A DNA stretch of 64,000 nucleotides from Pseudoscleropodium purum (lineage: Eukaryota > Streptophyta > Bryopsida > Hypnales > Brachytheciaceae), in NCBI GenBank assembly GCA_963969395.1, contig OZ017798.1, positions 20,700,173-20,764,172 of the forward strand. The letters run 5' to 3'. Made by a program: the position numbers and the translations under genes. Shown piece by piece: positions 1 through 12,292 of the stretch. Each line of letters begins with the position of its first letter. Position 1 is the stretch's first letter. The notes under the pieces are model-generated. The model was given only the letters and a program-made list of their open reading frames with translations, was not told where the DNA came from and searched no databases.

Positions 1-508
1 TCGTGGAAGTCACTTTGCAAGTTTTATTACTCAAAAGGAGGTTTACACCCTCATTGCTCTGATAATATGCTTTCGAAATTGGATTAGGAAAACTAAGCTT
101 TAATATTAAATTTGATCTAGGAAAGCAATTCAATAGGGATGACTTTCTAAATATCTTACTAAATCATTGCAACCAAAGATTAATTGAAAAATGCTCTTTC
201 ACTTGAATAATATGTTTTCCTCAAGTGTAATTCTAATTCCAAAATTTTCCACTCCCCTCTTAAAGGCCACAAGGGTTTAAATTATTTTCAAATTTATCCT
301 TTATTTTTTATCTTTATATTCTTTTGTCTTTCATCTTTTCTCAAATTAGAGCATTGGAACTAGCCAATTTGACAATTCTACTTAACTTCCAACTTGGCTT
401 TGTCTCCTATTAGAGATACAATTGTATCTTTATTCCCCTATTTGATCCTTTTGTCTTTTGCCTCAAAGCTCAACTTTACATAACTTTAATAGTAACAAAT
501 TTATATTC
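1..508. other. AT-rich spacer, no gene seen
   Basis: No open frame, RNA gene or clear repeat is visible here. The stretch is AT-rich plant-type intergenic DNA ending at the TTAA of the first 0.9 kb element. Confidence 0.5.
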
Positions 509-1427
509 TTAACCCCTAAAGGACCAAAGTGAGTTTTTTGGCAACATAACTTTTTTGGGTAGGTGCATGTGTGTGGAGATTTCCATTTTTTTGGCCAAAA
601 TTTTAATAGAAAGTGTGGACAAGGAATATCTTTCATGTGCACTAAATTTCAAGACATTTGGAAATATGAGTCAAAAATTATGGCCTAGTATGTAGTTTGT
701 TTTTCAACTTGGGCAATCTGAACAGATTTGAAAAAATCATTTTTTTCAAAAATAAAAAATTGAAATTAATTTTCTCTCTATATATATGTAGAAAACTTTG
801 AATCTTTCCATTTTGATCAATGAGTCAAAAGTTATGAGGTGTTTTAGTTTGGATTCTCTACTCCAAAATAAACTTTGAAGTTCTTTATTGATCTCAATTT
901 TCAATATTTTTGGAAAAAAAATTAAAATATTAGGTGAAGATTTTTTATCACAACATTACAACCATTAGGATTGGCATTTTTCAATTCCATAACTAAATTA
1001 TTAACAATTTAGTATTTTGATTCATTCTCTACTTCTTTCTACTTACTATTTTTTTCCTATATGTTGTACAATTGTAAATGATCTGAAATTTTTCAGGCAT
1101 GTAGCCAACTTGTCTTGAAGAATGAATCTAAAGAGTTGCAACCATTTTGGACATTTTTTCATACAAATGTGACCTTGTGAAGTGTAGCTGGCCGATTTTT
1201 TGCAGGGCCAAAAAAAGGCTTTTTGTCAATTGAAACTCTAATATCTTGCAATCTACAGGGTGGAAATTTCTGAAATTTTTTCCACACCTTTCCAAATTAT
1301 TATAATACAAGATCCTATAGTTGGATGTGTCCAAATTTTTTTTTTAAATTTTATTTATACTTGTCCTAAAAATGGCAATTTTAGAAAGTTTTTGGTGAAA
1401 ACATAGTCAAGAAATTTTAGGGGTTAA
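509..1427 (+). mobile_element. TTAA-flanked non-autonomous DNA element, copy 1
   Basis: A 919-bp element begins TTAACCCCTAAAGGACC and ends ATTTTAGGGGTTAA, so the ends are inverted repeats of about 12 bp and a TTAA lies at each border. Its interior recurs in six other places in the window, for example the block around 1,020-1,160 with the ATGTTGTACAATT motif. No transposase frame is present; the 68-codon minus-strand frame inside is shared repeat DNA. A TTAA target with CCC at the tip is the hallmark of piggyBac-type elements, but class is inferred from the ends only. I take this copy as the plus orientation of the family. Confidence 0.8.
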
Positions 1428-3180
1428 CCCACCAACTCCAGATTTTAGTTTTTAACTTAAAAAATGTCCATCACTCACAAATTAATTTCTTCTTCCAAAT
1501 AGGAATTGAATCACTCAATCTAAAATATTCAAATACACATGACAAAAAACTGATGGTATTCACCTTTAATTTAAACCAACTGGACCTTGCTTAAAAAGCA
1601 ATATTCAAGCTTTATATTCCATTCCAAATTAGACTATTATAGATTAATAACACTACTCACTCTCCAATTAATTTATAAACATGCATTCAAGCACTTGCAC
1701 ACTTGCTAACTCCCAGCATTATCTATCTCTTGAAATAATTACTTCTCTAAATCGAAACCCATTCATGCAGCACACAGACATGAGTCAACTACTTAATTTC
1801 TTGACAAATAGTTTAGTCATAACACACAAATATTTCTAACTTGGACACAGGTTAACCATTTGAAAATTCAAAAAAAATAACCACTTGGACAACACTTCAA
1901 ATTTCATCTAGGACTCTTAATCAAATTATCTCGTTGATAGACTTTTCTTAATCATACACAACACAATTAGATTCACACTTCCATCATATAACATTGAACA
2001 CCAATTTGGTATGTAATTTTAATCACATTGATTAAAATTATGAACAAATCACCCTTACATAATTTCACAATTTACTTGACATTAACCTCCTCCTTACACA
2101 AAATCTCACTAATTTGGACACATATGCCATCTCTTACTCCAATTAGCATTCTAATTACTTAGAATCCATCACCAAACTCCACATCCAATATGCACTCAAA
2201 AACTTCTATTGTCTCTCACCATCTTCACCATTACTCACATCTCATAAACTCCAAACAAAAACAAATATATAGCTGATTCGAGACTAGAACATGCACTTAA
2301 CTCTCTAAAAGTGGGTGACTACCAAAGTGGAAACCAAAACCTAATAGGGATTGAACAATGGTTATACAACACCACCTAACCAATTTGTCTATAGTAAGAG
2401 GTAACTACCGGGATAACTATCCAATTAGAACTAAAATCTAGCTAATCAATTGACTTTCAACATAGAACAATAAAAAAAAACATTTGGCACAATAGTGTGA
2501 GTGCCCAATTCATCACGTGGGACTCATTTTTTTCTATTTGTTTATTTGTTAGTATTTTGAGTGAAGTTATTTATACAAAAAGCCCTAAAAAGAGTGTAAA
2601 GCCAAAATAGATATGTCACATGCCAATATAGTATTTGGTCCTAATTAGCATGTTTTTCCTAAAATGTAAATCGAATGCCACATGTAAATAGGGTAGAAAC
2701 CCAAAAATTGTACATATTGTAGTCATTTAGTAGAATTGACCCAAATTGGCTAAACTTGACTTGTATCTGACAAAACATGGCTAAATTGGTTTAAAGAAAT
2801 ATATGTGAGAAGCCTAAGTCAATCCCACAGAGGTTTCAGTTTCCCCATTGTATCAATGAAATATAAAAACCTAAATTATTAGCTTACAATTGAAGAAAAC
2901 TCATGATGGACCAGAAGAAGGCATCTACAACACAAGTATAGTGGTTCTAGATAGAATTCATGCTAGGAGTTCAGTAGCAAAGTTAGTTTGCCAAGATTTC
3001 CTTTTGTGTGAAAGATTCTATGTTTCTCAAAAGTTAAAGGAGATAGCGGGATTCGATTCTCCTTCTTTGAATGTGCAAAGTAAAAATATGGATTTTAAAT
3101 CTTTTGGAGGGTTCCATGGGAGTTTCTACAAAAAAATTTCAAATTTTCTGGTAGTTAGAAGATATTCTTTCAGATAGTCA
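1428..3180. other. AT-rich spacer, no supported gene
   Basis: No repeat or gene is supported up to about 2,880. A 95-codon frame at 2,890-3,177 opens with TTG, matches nothing I recognise and lies next to a decayed retroelement repeat, so I do not call it a gene. Confidence 0.4.
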
Positions 3181-4560
3181 ATTACCAAATTTTACGACAA
3201 AAAATTCAAGGAAATTTATTGGGGTGCAGTTAAATCTCACTAAAAATGAAATTAGATTTCCTTTTTTATGCTAATAAAGTGCTCTAACAAGTTTTAAGAC
3301 ATTTAACCCCTAAAGTTCCTTAACAATGTTTTTGCCAAAACTGCTCCAAAATTGCCATTTCTTATCCAAGTTTCAAAATTTTAAAAAAAAACAAATTTTG
3401 GACACATGTAACCATAGGATCTTGTAGTAAATTAGTTTGCAAAGATGTGATAATAATTTCAGAAATTTTCACCATGTAGATTGCAAGATATTAGCATTTA
3501 AAATGACAAAAATCATTTTTTTGTCCTTGTGAAAAACCAAGCAGCTGAACTTCACAAGGTCACATTTGTATGAAAAAATGTTCAAAATGATTTCAACTCT
3601 TTGGATTCATTCTTCAAGGCATATTGGCTAAATGCTTGAAAATTTTTAGATCATTTGAAATTGTACAACATATAGGAAAAAAATAGTAAGTAGAAAGATG
3701 TAAAGAATGGTTCAAAATACTAAATTATTAACAATTTATTTATGGAAACAAAAAATGACAATTCCAATGGTTATTATGTTGTAATAAAAAATCTTCACCA
3801 AATGTTTTTATTTTTTTCCAAAAATATTGAAAATTGAGGTCAATAAGGGACTTCAAAGTTTATTTTGGGGTAGAGGATCTATAACTGCCCACAAACTAAA
3901 ACACCTCATAACTTTTGACTCATTGATCAAAATGGAATGATTCAAAGCTTTTAATGCATATAAAAATCTTAAAAATCAATTTTAAATTTGAATTTTTGAA
4001 AAAAATTATTTTTTCAGATTTGCCTGGACTGTCCAAGTTGAAAAACAAACTACATATTAGGCCATAACTTTTGAGTCATATTTCTAAATGTCTTGAAATT
4101 TATTGCACATGAAAGATATTCTTTGTCCACACCTTTTATCAAAATTTGGGCCAAAAACATGAAAATCTCTAGTCATATGCACTTGCCCAAAATTTCTATG
4201 TTGCCAAAAAATGCAATTTGATTTTTTAGGGGTTAAATAGCTAGAAGATCCAAAACTGGCAAGATTCTTTCAAGACCAACAAATTTGAAGAATATGGTGG
4301 ACTCCTAGTTGTCCTACCGGATAGAATATTACTGTTTATGGACGAATTGGACCCATTAGGATTGAGCGGCTGCCAACTTCGGAGCCCTGTAGTTTATACA
4401 AAAATGATCCAAATCGAGCATATGAGATGTTTTTCGGCATCTACAAAATATTTTGTCCGTTATGACAACTAGGGGTGGAGTTGACTAACGTACCAAGAGT
4501 ATACAAAGTTGGAATGAGGTCAAAATTAGGTCTTTTTTTACTTCTTCATATCTACTTAAG
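3181..4560. repeat. Retroelement-derived repeat, split by the copy-2 element
   Basis: Flanks 3,190-3,302 and 4,237-4,560 match the uninterrupted stretch at about 6,560-6,830: the same order of a CACTAAAAAT-type motif, an AAG(T)TTT.AAGAC motif, then AGAAG, TTGACTA and ACCAAGAG. The 934-bp TTAA element therefore sits inside an older repeat, and the locus near 6,640-6,680 is a related empty site. Confidence 0.6.
3303..4236 (-). mobile_element. TTAA-flanked non-autonomous DNA element, copy 2
   Basis: A 934-bp copy with TTAACCCCTAAAG at the left and TTTTTTAGGGGTTAA at the right. The interior is in reverse orientation to copy 1; for example TTCACAAGGTCACATTTGTA near 3,551 is the reverse complement of the copy 1 block near 1,160. 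No coding capacity is seen. Confidence 0.8.
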
Positions 4561-4669
4561 ATCCTAGGTTAGTTAATTTCTATAGAAAAGTCAACCTCCA
4601 AATTAAAGTTTTTTTTAATTCTTTTGGATTTTAAATTGACGCTAGTTTTCAATGTTTTTTTAGTGTAAG

Positions 4670-5830
4670 AAAAAGGGGTGAGGGCTTGATATTGCGAAAA
4701 ATGGCCTTTTGAAGCCAATGGCACAATCTCTTTGTGATTTGAAGTCTTTCTTAAAAAATTAGAGGCTAGGTCCAATGTAGAAAGTTAAAACTAGTAGATT
4801 AGGTGGAAAATTTTAGTTGATAAGATTATCAAGTACGAAAAGAGGGGGGGATGAATGCCCTTGGAAAAATATGTAAAGGCACTCATTTTCCTTTCAAAAC
4901 ATCCCTTGTAGCCATATTTTGGCTCATTTCACATTATTGAATCTATTTATTTGAATTTTGGCTATTTTAGGCAAATTTGCCAATTTCTTATGTTTTCAGA
5001 GTGTTTCAAGCTCTGTTGTTGATATTTTTGAAGCTTTACTTAAAGGACATTGGGGTCCCTTCAACATTCGCTCGCATATGTATTTGTTTGTGTATTTATT
5101 ACTAATTTTTTTTTTTTTTTGTTTAAGTTCCATTTGCTTGCACTAATTCTAGAAATACTTCTCGCCATACCTTGGCAATGTTGCTTTAGGGGGATTCTAA
5201 TTCATGTTTGTAAAATTCTAAGTTTTTAAGTGAGAAATTCCTTAATTGCGAAAAAACCTAGAGTTTGGATGTTGTTGTAGTAACTTGTTTGTGTATTGTT
5301 TTTGAACTAACAAGTGTTGATACTAACTCCTTGCTCTAACGAGTTTTGGTGAATTTAGACACAATAACTTTTATTGGAGTTGTTTTGTATATTTGTAGTT
5401 TCCTGTAATATGACGAAACTTTGGCTTTGAATATTTAGGATTTTGGAGAATTTTATTGTGTTTCCAAACATATAGCGAAGCTTTGGTGTCAAGCATTTAG
5501 AAGCTGGAAGAGTTTTATAGTATTTCCAAATATACAACAAAGCTTTGGCTTTAAGTATTTAGGAAAATTCCATAAGAATTGTTTATTGGTTGATATTTGG
5601 ATTTCTTTGTTAGAATACCAAATTTAAAATCCTAAACATGGTTTTGGAATTTCAAGTTTAGTGTTTAAAAGGGTTGGCCAAAAAGTCTTCAAAATATTAG
5701 AAAAGTTGTACGAAGGAAAAAAATCCAAGTAGTTAAAGAGTTTTCGAAAGTCCAAAAATTAGATAAGGATCTCAAACTACCAAGGAGCCGAATTGGAGAC
5801 TAGTTGCCTCATTAAACTAAATGGAGAAGG
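4670..5830 (+). repeat. LTR-like repeat block A, copy 1
   Basis: This block matches 25,735-26,800 over about 1 kb in the same order: TTTTGAAGCCA, TAGAAAGTTAAAA, a GAGGGGGGATGA motif, AAAGGACATTGGGGTCCCTT, ACCTTGGC.ATG, then repeated AAGCTTTGGCTTT modules. The arrangement of promoter-like sequence followed by simple internal repeats, and its place ahead of gypsy leader and pol in the second copy, fits an LTR or leader of the gypsy family at 29-33 kb. The TG...CA ends could not be placed. Confidence 0.5.
5390..5580 (+). repeat. 62-bp tandem repeat, 3 units
   Basis: The CTTTGG anchor falls at 5,419, 5,481 and 5,543, a constant 62-bp period. Each unit reads roughly GAAGCTTTGGCTTTAAGTAT, then a TTTAGGA/AGAATTTTAT/TTTCCAAA stretch. 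A looser version of the same modules lies at 26,440-26,680. Confidence 0.7.
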
Positions 5831-7400
5831 GTGTAAACCCTTAAGTTGGCACTTGGGACTCTAGATATATTTTTTGTGAATATTTCGCAAAATTTAGCAA
5901 ATACTTATGCAAATATGCATAAATTATAGAGTTTGAGTGAAATTGGTAGCAATCCTTGTTAATGGAGTCAGAAGTCTACTTAGAAATTGGAAATATGCTT
6001 TTTAACATGTTTCTACATTTCTAAGTATTAGAAGAGAAATTGCAAGGCTATAATAGAATATTTGAGTGAAAAATGAGGATATGAGAGTTAGTCAAACCTA
6101 GTGTCATGTCCATATAACAAATGATCACTAAGGTACATGTGACAATCTGGCTAAGCATAGTAGTCTAATTCTAAGTCTAGAGAGTCCTATAGTTTGTGGA
6201 ATCCAATTCGTAGAGAATTTAGATTTTTTGTATCGGTTTTGTAGGAAACTACTAAATATCAACCAAAATCAAGAGTAGATAGTGAAGACGGAAATTGGAG
6301 CTTACAAAAAGGTGTTTTTAGGATAAAAGCATGCCAAAAGGTCAATAGAGGAGCCAATCATCTATGACAAACCCTGATACCGGAATAATTTCCTCCGGGT
6401 GGAAATTATTAAAAAATTGTTAATTTTAGCATCTTTATGAACAATGCAATTGGAAGTTTGGTTTTGACCTGAGGTGTTGGAATTCACTAAAGGTTATCCA
6501 AAAAGTTTTGGGATTTTACAAACTTCTATGATGACTCTATGGGAAGTCAACCGCGTTTGAAGTTGCCAATAAATTCATAGAAATTACTTGGAGTGTAGTA
6601 AAATCCCACTAAAAATTACATTACTATTTTGTGTGTTGAATAAGTGACTTGTTAAGTTTGAAGACTTTCTAATAGGCAGAAGTACTAGAATTGGCAACAA
6701 CGTCGAATTTTTCAAGAATTTACAACATGGTGGTAGGTTGACTAGCGAACCAAGAGCTAATGGTGTCCAATTTGTGCGAACAAGGGGTCTTTCCTTACTG
6801 TCTTGAACCTTTTGAACAACCATAGCCACTCAAATTCTTTAAAAACCACATATTCCAAAAGTTAGAGTTTTCACTTTTTTTTGGAATTACTGTGAGTGGT
6901 TTTTACACTAAAGAATGACTTAGGAAAATGGAGAAGGGGATCCTTGTGGATGAATTCAGGTCTTATGAATGCGATAGAGTAATTCATTTTGTGTTTGGAG
7001 TTGTTCCCTAGAAGATAGCAAAGGACAGTTCATAGTTTGACTTTTTTTAGTGTAAACTGTGGTAAGTTAAGATAGATTCCTAGATGGCTTAGGAAAAAAG
7101 CAAAGGTTTGATTTGATTAAATCTTCAAATCTTGCTTTCAAAAGTCAATTTTGACTTTTTAAGGGTTATTTAGAAGTTGACTTTAGGTTAAATACAAAAT
7201 ATCTAGAATTAGTTAGGATTTGATTCCCAAAATCTTTCAAAAGTCAATGGATTTTATTTAGGCAATATTTCTAGGGCTAATTGAAGCTTTTAAGTAACTT
7301 ACTTAAGAACCTTCCTGTTGACTAAAGAAAGCTTTGTGGGACAAATATTTTAGGGTAGTTTAGATTAGTTAGGGAGTTACTTAGGTAGGAAAAAACATAA
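5831..7400. other. Decayed retroelement DNA, no gene
   Basis: The part at about 6,560-6,830 matches the flanks of the copy-2 element. The rest is AT-rich with no supported frame; the 81-codon minus-strand frame at 6,584-6,829 lies wholly in this repeat. Confidence 0.4.
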
Positions 7401-7640
7401 TATCTTGTGGTAAACGAGGAAGTAGGCCCTTTCCCACAAGTATATAAGGGCCCTCCCTCCTTGTTTCTTGCAACCCATTTTTTCAACCCATTTTCTTTGT
7501 ATCAAGGCTTTGGCACATTTCTCTTGTATTGACACTTTGTCGGACAAACTTGCTCTTGTGTACTGACACAATGTCGGACACAAATTCATTCTTGGTACAC
7601 TACCATTGTTGAGAGGACCAAATTTCTACTCAATTCTTAT
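7401..7640 (+). promoter_or_regulatory. Possible LTR promoter with TATATAAGG box
   Basis: A TATATAAGGGCCCTCCCTCC motif at 7,441 is followed by pyrimidine-rich, AACCCATTTT-repeated DNA, as at the U3/R border of plant LTR retroelements. It resembles the start of block A, where TATTTAAGGGCTC occurs at 25,909. No partner LTR was found. Confidence 0.35.
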
Positions 7641-7879
7641 TCTTGTGTTAGTGAAAGAAGTTCTTAAGGACTTTGGATTACTTTAAAAACTAAAAATTCT
7701 TGCTAACAAGTTACTGAAGCTATTAAATTTGCTTGATTGTGTTTTTTTAGAGTATTGGAAGTTGGATTTCCAAACTCATCAGTTGTGGCATTGAATCAAG
7801 TACTTTAATTTAAAATTCTTAAGGTGGCAAAGCTAGTCTTTGCCAAAAGTTTTAAATTAAAACTTATAATCAACTCGCA

Positions 7880-8213
7880 TTGTACAATGGAGTTGGTTTG
7901 ATTTCAATTCTAAAAGTTTGGTTTAAACGCTGTCATGTGTATCTCTTTTGAGAATTGAAAACTTCAATATTAGAATTGGTTTGACTTTAATCCTAAAGTT
8001 CAATTTAAATGGTATCATGCGTACTTCCTTTAAGCATTAAAAACTTGAATACTAGAATTGGTTTGGCTTTAATCTTAAAGTTCAGTTTAAACACTATCAT
8101 GCGTACCTCCTTTATGCATTAAAAACTTGGATACTAGAATTGGTTTGATTTTAATTCTAAAGTTTGATTTAAAAGCTATCATGCATACCTCCTTTAGAAA
8201 TTAAAAACCCAAA
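7880..8213 (+). repeat. 82-83 bp tandem repeat, about 4 units
   Basis: The GGTTTG anchor recurs at 7,895, 7,978, 8,060 and 8,142. Each unit carries TAGAATTGGTTTG, CTAAAGTT, ATCATGCGTACCTCCTTT and ATTAAAAAC. It is non-coding and lies in a retroelement-like leader region. Confidence 0.8.
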
Positions 8214-10200
8214 CAAGCTCTTGACTGAATTAGCCTAGGGTCGCTCCCACAAGGTGAAGCTTTGGCCTTGAAACTTTTGGAATTATGGTGAAATCTTAAA
8301 ATGGCAAAGCCATGGTTTCAAAAGAAATATTTTAGGTCAAGATCTTTGTCAAAGTTAATTTGAGGTCGCCCTCGCATTGTGAAACTTTGACTTTATTCTC
8401 TAAATCTTGAAAAAAGTAGTACCTAACAAATTTTGACTTGTTAGAAGCTATTTAATCTCAAGTACCACTAAATTCCTTCCTTTTCTTCTTTGAACTCTCC
8501 CTTGATATCCCTCTCTTTCCAAAACTTTTGTCTTAGAATTTGCTAGGAACCTTTGATTAGAATCTACTCAATAGATTAGTTAGAAAAAGTATCTTAAAAC
8601 AACCCAAAAACATTAGCTAGTTAGTTTTGCTTGGTTTTGATTGATTTTTTAGTTAGTTTAGACTATATTTCCAACCTCTAATCCATTAGTTAAAATGAAT
8701 TAGTTAAGTTTATTCCAAAAATCCATAAAAATTAGATTAGATTTATTTTTTTCCTTTATAGTTTGATTCAATCACCAAGTTCTAATTTTTATAATTAGTG
8801 AGTTTGGAGGTATCCAAATTAGATTAGGAAACACATAAAAAAAACAAAGTTTCTATTGCTTGAAAGGCCAAAGAACACTAAGTTTGCAAAATCCCATAAA
8901 AAATCACTAACATCACTTCTAGAGCCTACATGCATGTTTTTATTCTAGGGGTGGTCAAAAACACTCATAGAGGGGAGGAGTTTTCCCATTCAAACACTAC
9001 TACGTGGCAAGCCATGTCACTAAAAAAGCCCCCACCCCATCATTGTTGAGGGGTCTTGCCACTCAGACATTGTCATGTATTGCAATTATGTCATCAAATT
9101 TCCCTTGTCTCATTACCACTTCAAGGGTTCTAGGCCAATTAGATGTTGCCATATGACAAGAAGAGCTTGTAGCAATGGAGAAAGAAGTCCCGTGATCGTG
9201 GGAGGTTTGAATGGTGTCTGGTTTCAATTCGAGTGTTGCCTCGATCCGACTAGAATGTTGTGGCTCCAATTGCCTTGTTCCAAATTGGGGTGCTAGAGCT
9301 TGAGACTTTTGGTTCAAAAATCAATTTGACAACTAGTTCAGCTACAAATCCAAAATAAAAGACTCTCCTAAAATCAAATATTGGAAGTTGGAGAGGCATA
9401 GGATTTTAAAATAGAAAGGTCAAGTAGGATAGGTAAACTATGGAGGTAGAATAGACACAAAAATTAGACGTCCTTTAAGTTGCAAAAATTCTTATAAAAA
9501 TCCTTCAAACTCAAACATTAGAGAGGTAATGGTAAAGACGACACTTAGAGCTCACTAATGCTAGATGGAAGAAGAAAAATGAAATATTACAAGTGGGAAT
9601 TGAAGAGTTGATGTGAAATTTGTGGAATTAGCAAAGTAATGGAGATTAGGTAGAAATCTTGAAAAGTCAATTTAGACTATCAAACCTTTGGATACAAATA
9701 AGAGAGGTTCAAGTCAATTATTGTCTTGAAAATTGTATCTAATTTTCACTAGAAGAAAAGTGTGTTTTCTTAGACATGTACAGTACAATAATGAGAGCAA
9801 ATGTCTAATGAAACATTAGGCATGCGGACTGTGAATGCGCAAAAAAATCTGTCACGATCGACATGAAAAAAATACAAGAAAATCTGAAAAAATATGCCAT
9901 GTTTTTAAAGAAACGTCACAACAAACATGGTTTAAAAAAGTGCTGAAAGTGTGCCATGTGGCAGCCACATAAGTGCCATGCAAGTAGGCAATGCCACATA
10001 GGAATTTTTTTCATCTAACTTGAAAATGAAGTGGCAGTTGATGTCATGTTTTTAAAAAAAATCGTACTGCTTTTAGTGACATCAACTTAGACGTTCATAA
10101 GGATTTGAATATTGTTTTTAGTAACATCAATTTTGACCTCTAAATGTTTTTTGAGATGTTTCTTGAGACATGAATTCTAATGTTAGCTTAGATGTGTGCC
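8214..10200. other. AT-rich intergenic DNA, no supported gene
   Basis: Two GGTCGC..C.CA..GTGAA(A/G)CTTTG modules lie near 8,240 and 8,365. Frames at 9,063-9,317 and 9,075-9,296 overlap on opposite strands and look fortuitous. Nothing else is recognised. Confidence 0.4.
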
Positions 10201-10310
10201 ATATATAATATATTATACACTATATACCATACACAATATATTATATACAATATGCCATACATTATACACCATATGCTATATATTATACAAAATACACCAT
10301 ATTGGCAATA
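10200..10310. repeat. AT-rich minisatellite (TATACAC/CATAC type)
   Basis: Irregular repetition of ATATTATA, ACCATA and ATACAC words over about 110 bp. Confidence 0.6.
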
Positions 10311-10479
10311 ATATTAAATGACCTAGAAAGCCTTATTATACATATTTTGACATGAGATTATCCAAGGCAAGTTATCCAAGAAGGGCAGTAGGAGGGAAGA
10401 CAAACTATATGGGACATCCAAAATGTAATTTTTTTATTATTAAAAACAGAATTTCAGATTTAAGTATTATGTTGAATAT

Positions 10480-10625
10480 GATGTTGTCTTGCAAAAAACA
10501 TCCAGGTATTACAAAGGATGTCTTAGTTGACATCATGAAAAACATCTCAATGTTATACCGGATGTCTCTATTGACATCACAAAAAACATCTAGATGTGAC
10601 ACATGACATCTTAGTTGACGTCTAC
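10480..10625 (+). repeat. 44-bp tandem repeat, 3-4 units
   Basis: GATGTC/GACATC anchors at 10,517, 10,561 and 10,605 give a 44-bp period; each unit holds GATGTCT.A.TTGACATCA and AAAAACATCT. The short internal inverted repeats (GATGTC/GACATC) make frames open on both strands, which explains the two overlapping 65-84 codon frames here. Confidence 0.75.
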
Positions 10626-11397
10626 TATGACAATGTTAAAGTTCTAAAATGGCATTAAAGCATACTAACGTGGCATGCCACTTCATCCTTTTTATGCGCC
10701 ATATTACCCAAATGCAAATGCAAATGCCTTTTTAAAAAAAAATGATATGTGGTTTGCTTTCACCTATTTTTTTAACCTTCGGTCACCATTTTACCTTAGC
10801 CCTCAAGAATTTTTAGGAATTCACTTGTAGTCAAATCTTAAGCCCTTGTTAATGTGTGCAAGTCATTTGTAGTCTTTCTATCATTCATCTATCCTAGGTC
10901 AAATCCATAATCCTTCATCTTCAAAATCAAATGTTCAATGTTGAAGCAACACTTCAAAAACACATCATTCTTAAAAATAATTAATTAAAATAGTGAGTAC
11001 TTTAGAATTTCTTTTACTTTAAAATGTAACCAAAAAAAATTTGTTTTTTTATCACATGCAACGTTGGACCTTACACCTAATTAATATGTAAATTCGTGGA
11101 TAATATTTAATAATTCATGAGTGCTCATTCTGCAAAATATCCATGTTTGTTATAGGGAAAACAATTTTCTCTACATAGTGCACGATTAGCTTGTTTGACT
11201 TTGAACATTTGTAATTTTAATTTTGTGTAGTACTAAGTTTTGAGGAATTAATCTTTATGGTATAGAATGTAATTGAGAATCTTAGAAGAAAAAAATTAAT
11301 TCAAAAACATTAAATTTTTATGCATTTGAACATTATTCAATAGAAAAAGGTACGAGGTAGAAATTGAATCCAAATTAATAGTATGTTTAAAATGGAA
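10626..11397. other. AT-rich spacer, nothing recognised
   Basis: No frame, RNA or repeat structure that I can support. Confidence 0.4.
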
Positions 11398-12292
11398 TTA
11401 ACCCTTGAAAGACCACTACCCCTTAAAGAGACCAATGGGATTTTGGGCAAGTACCTACAAGCTCAAACTTTTTTTTTCTTTTCTAAATTTTTTTTTGAAG
11501 ATACAAAAATGCATTAGCTTCATGGAAAAAAAAGTTATGCCCAAATAAGCTCATAATAGGGGACGGGAGGCAGTAAAAGAAATTCATAAATTTTAATTTA
11601 AGATTTTAATAAAATTTTCCTCATAATATTTTTGTGTGCATATATATCTTTGGTTCATTCAGTTTGGATTTTTTTATGTGAAAGTTATGGACAATCTTCT
11701 TTTTTGAACAATTAGAACATTTTCTTCAAAAAATAACTTGTAGGATTCATTTCTAAATGCAATTTTTACAATTTTAAAAAAAAAGGTCCACATGGTTTAT
11801 TTTGCTTGCTAGAGTACTCTCACCATTGGAATTAGTGCATTTTAATTCCATTCTTGAGCTATTAATAATTGAGATTTTCCTTCTATCTATTATTTATTTC
11901 TACTTAACAATTTTTTAAAGAATAAAAATAAAAATTAAATTTATTTATTTTTGGTCTTTCCCTAAACTCTCAATTCTATTTTATACCATAAATATTTAAA
12001 GCGCAAAATTGTGTAGTACAAAAAGTTAAAGTTAAAAATGTTCAAAGTCAAAAAATCTAGTCTCGCAACGTGCTGAAAAACTTGTTTTTCTACTTTAAAC
12101 TCAAATATTTTGCAATCTATGTGGTCCAAAATCCTGAAATTTCTTCCAAACATTTTCATACTAGTTTGGTGTAAGATCCAACAATTAGATCCAAAAATAA
12201 AACGAGTTTTAAATTTTTTTACCTTTTGCTTTAAAAATGGCGGTTTTGAGTGTTTTTTGGCAAAAAAATGGCCTTGGTCCTTCAAGGGTTAA
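11398..12292 (+). mobile_element. TTAA-flanked DNA element, copy 6 (diverged subfamily)
   Basis: An 895-bp copy with TTAACCCTTGAAAGACCA at the left and TGGTCCTTCAAGGGTTAA at the right, so the inverted ends are about 18 bp with one mismatch. The interior has the family's AATCTATGTGGTCC...TTTCTTCCAAACATTTTC block in the same orientation as copy 1. Its tips differ from the other copies in the same way on both sides (CCCTTGAA instead of CCCCTAAA), which points to a separate subfamily with co-evolving ends rather than random decay. Confidence 0.75.

Noticed and set aside
2890..3177. 95-codon plus-strand frame
   Set aside because: It opens with TTG, has no recognisable domain and overlaps a decayed repeat.
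9063..9317. Overlapping 84- and 73-codon frames on opposite strands
   Set aside because: No motif, splice context or homologous copy in the window; a fortuitously open GC-richer patch.
11962..12285. 107-codon minus-strand frame as a transposase remnant of the TTAA family
   Set aside because: It resembles the 68-codon frame in copy 1 only because the DNA is shared; the frame is not kept in the other copies and has no DDE motif.
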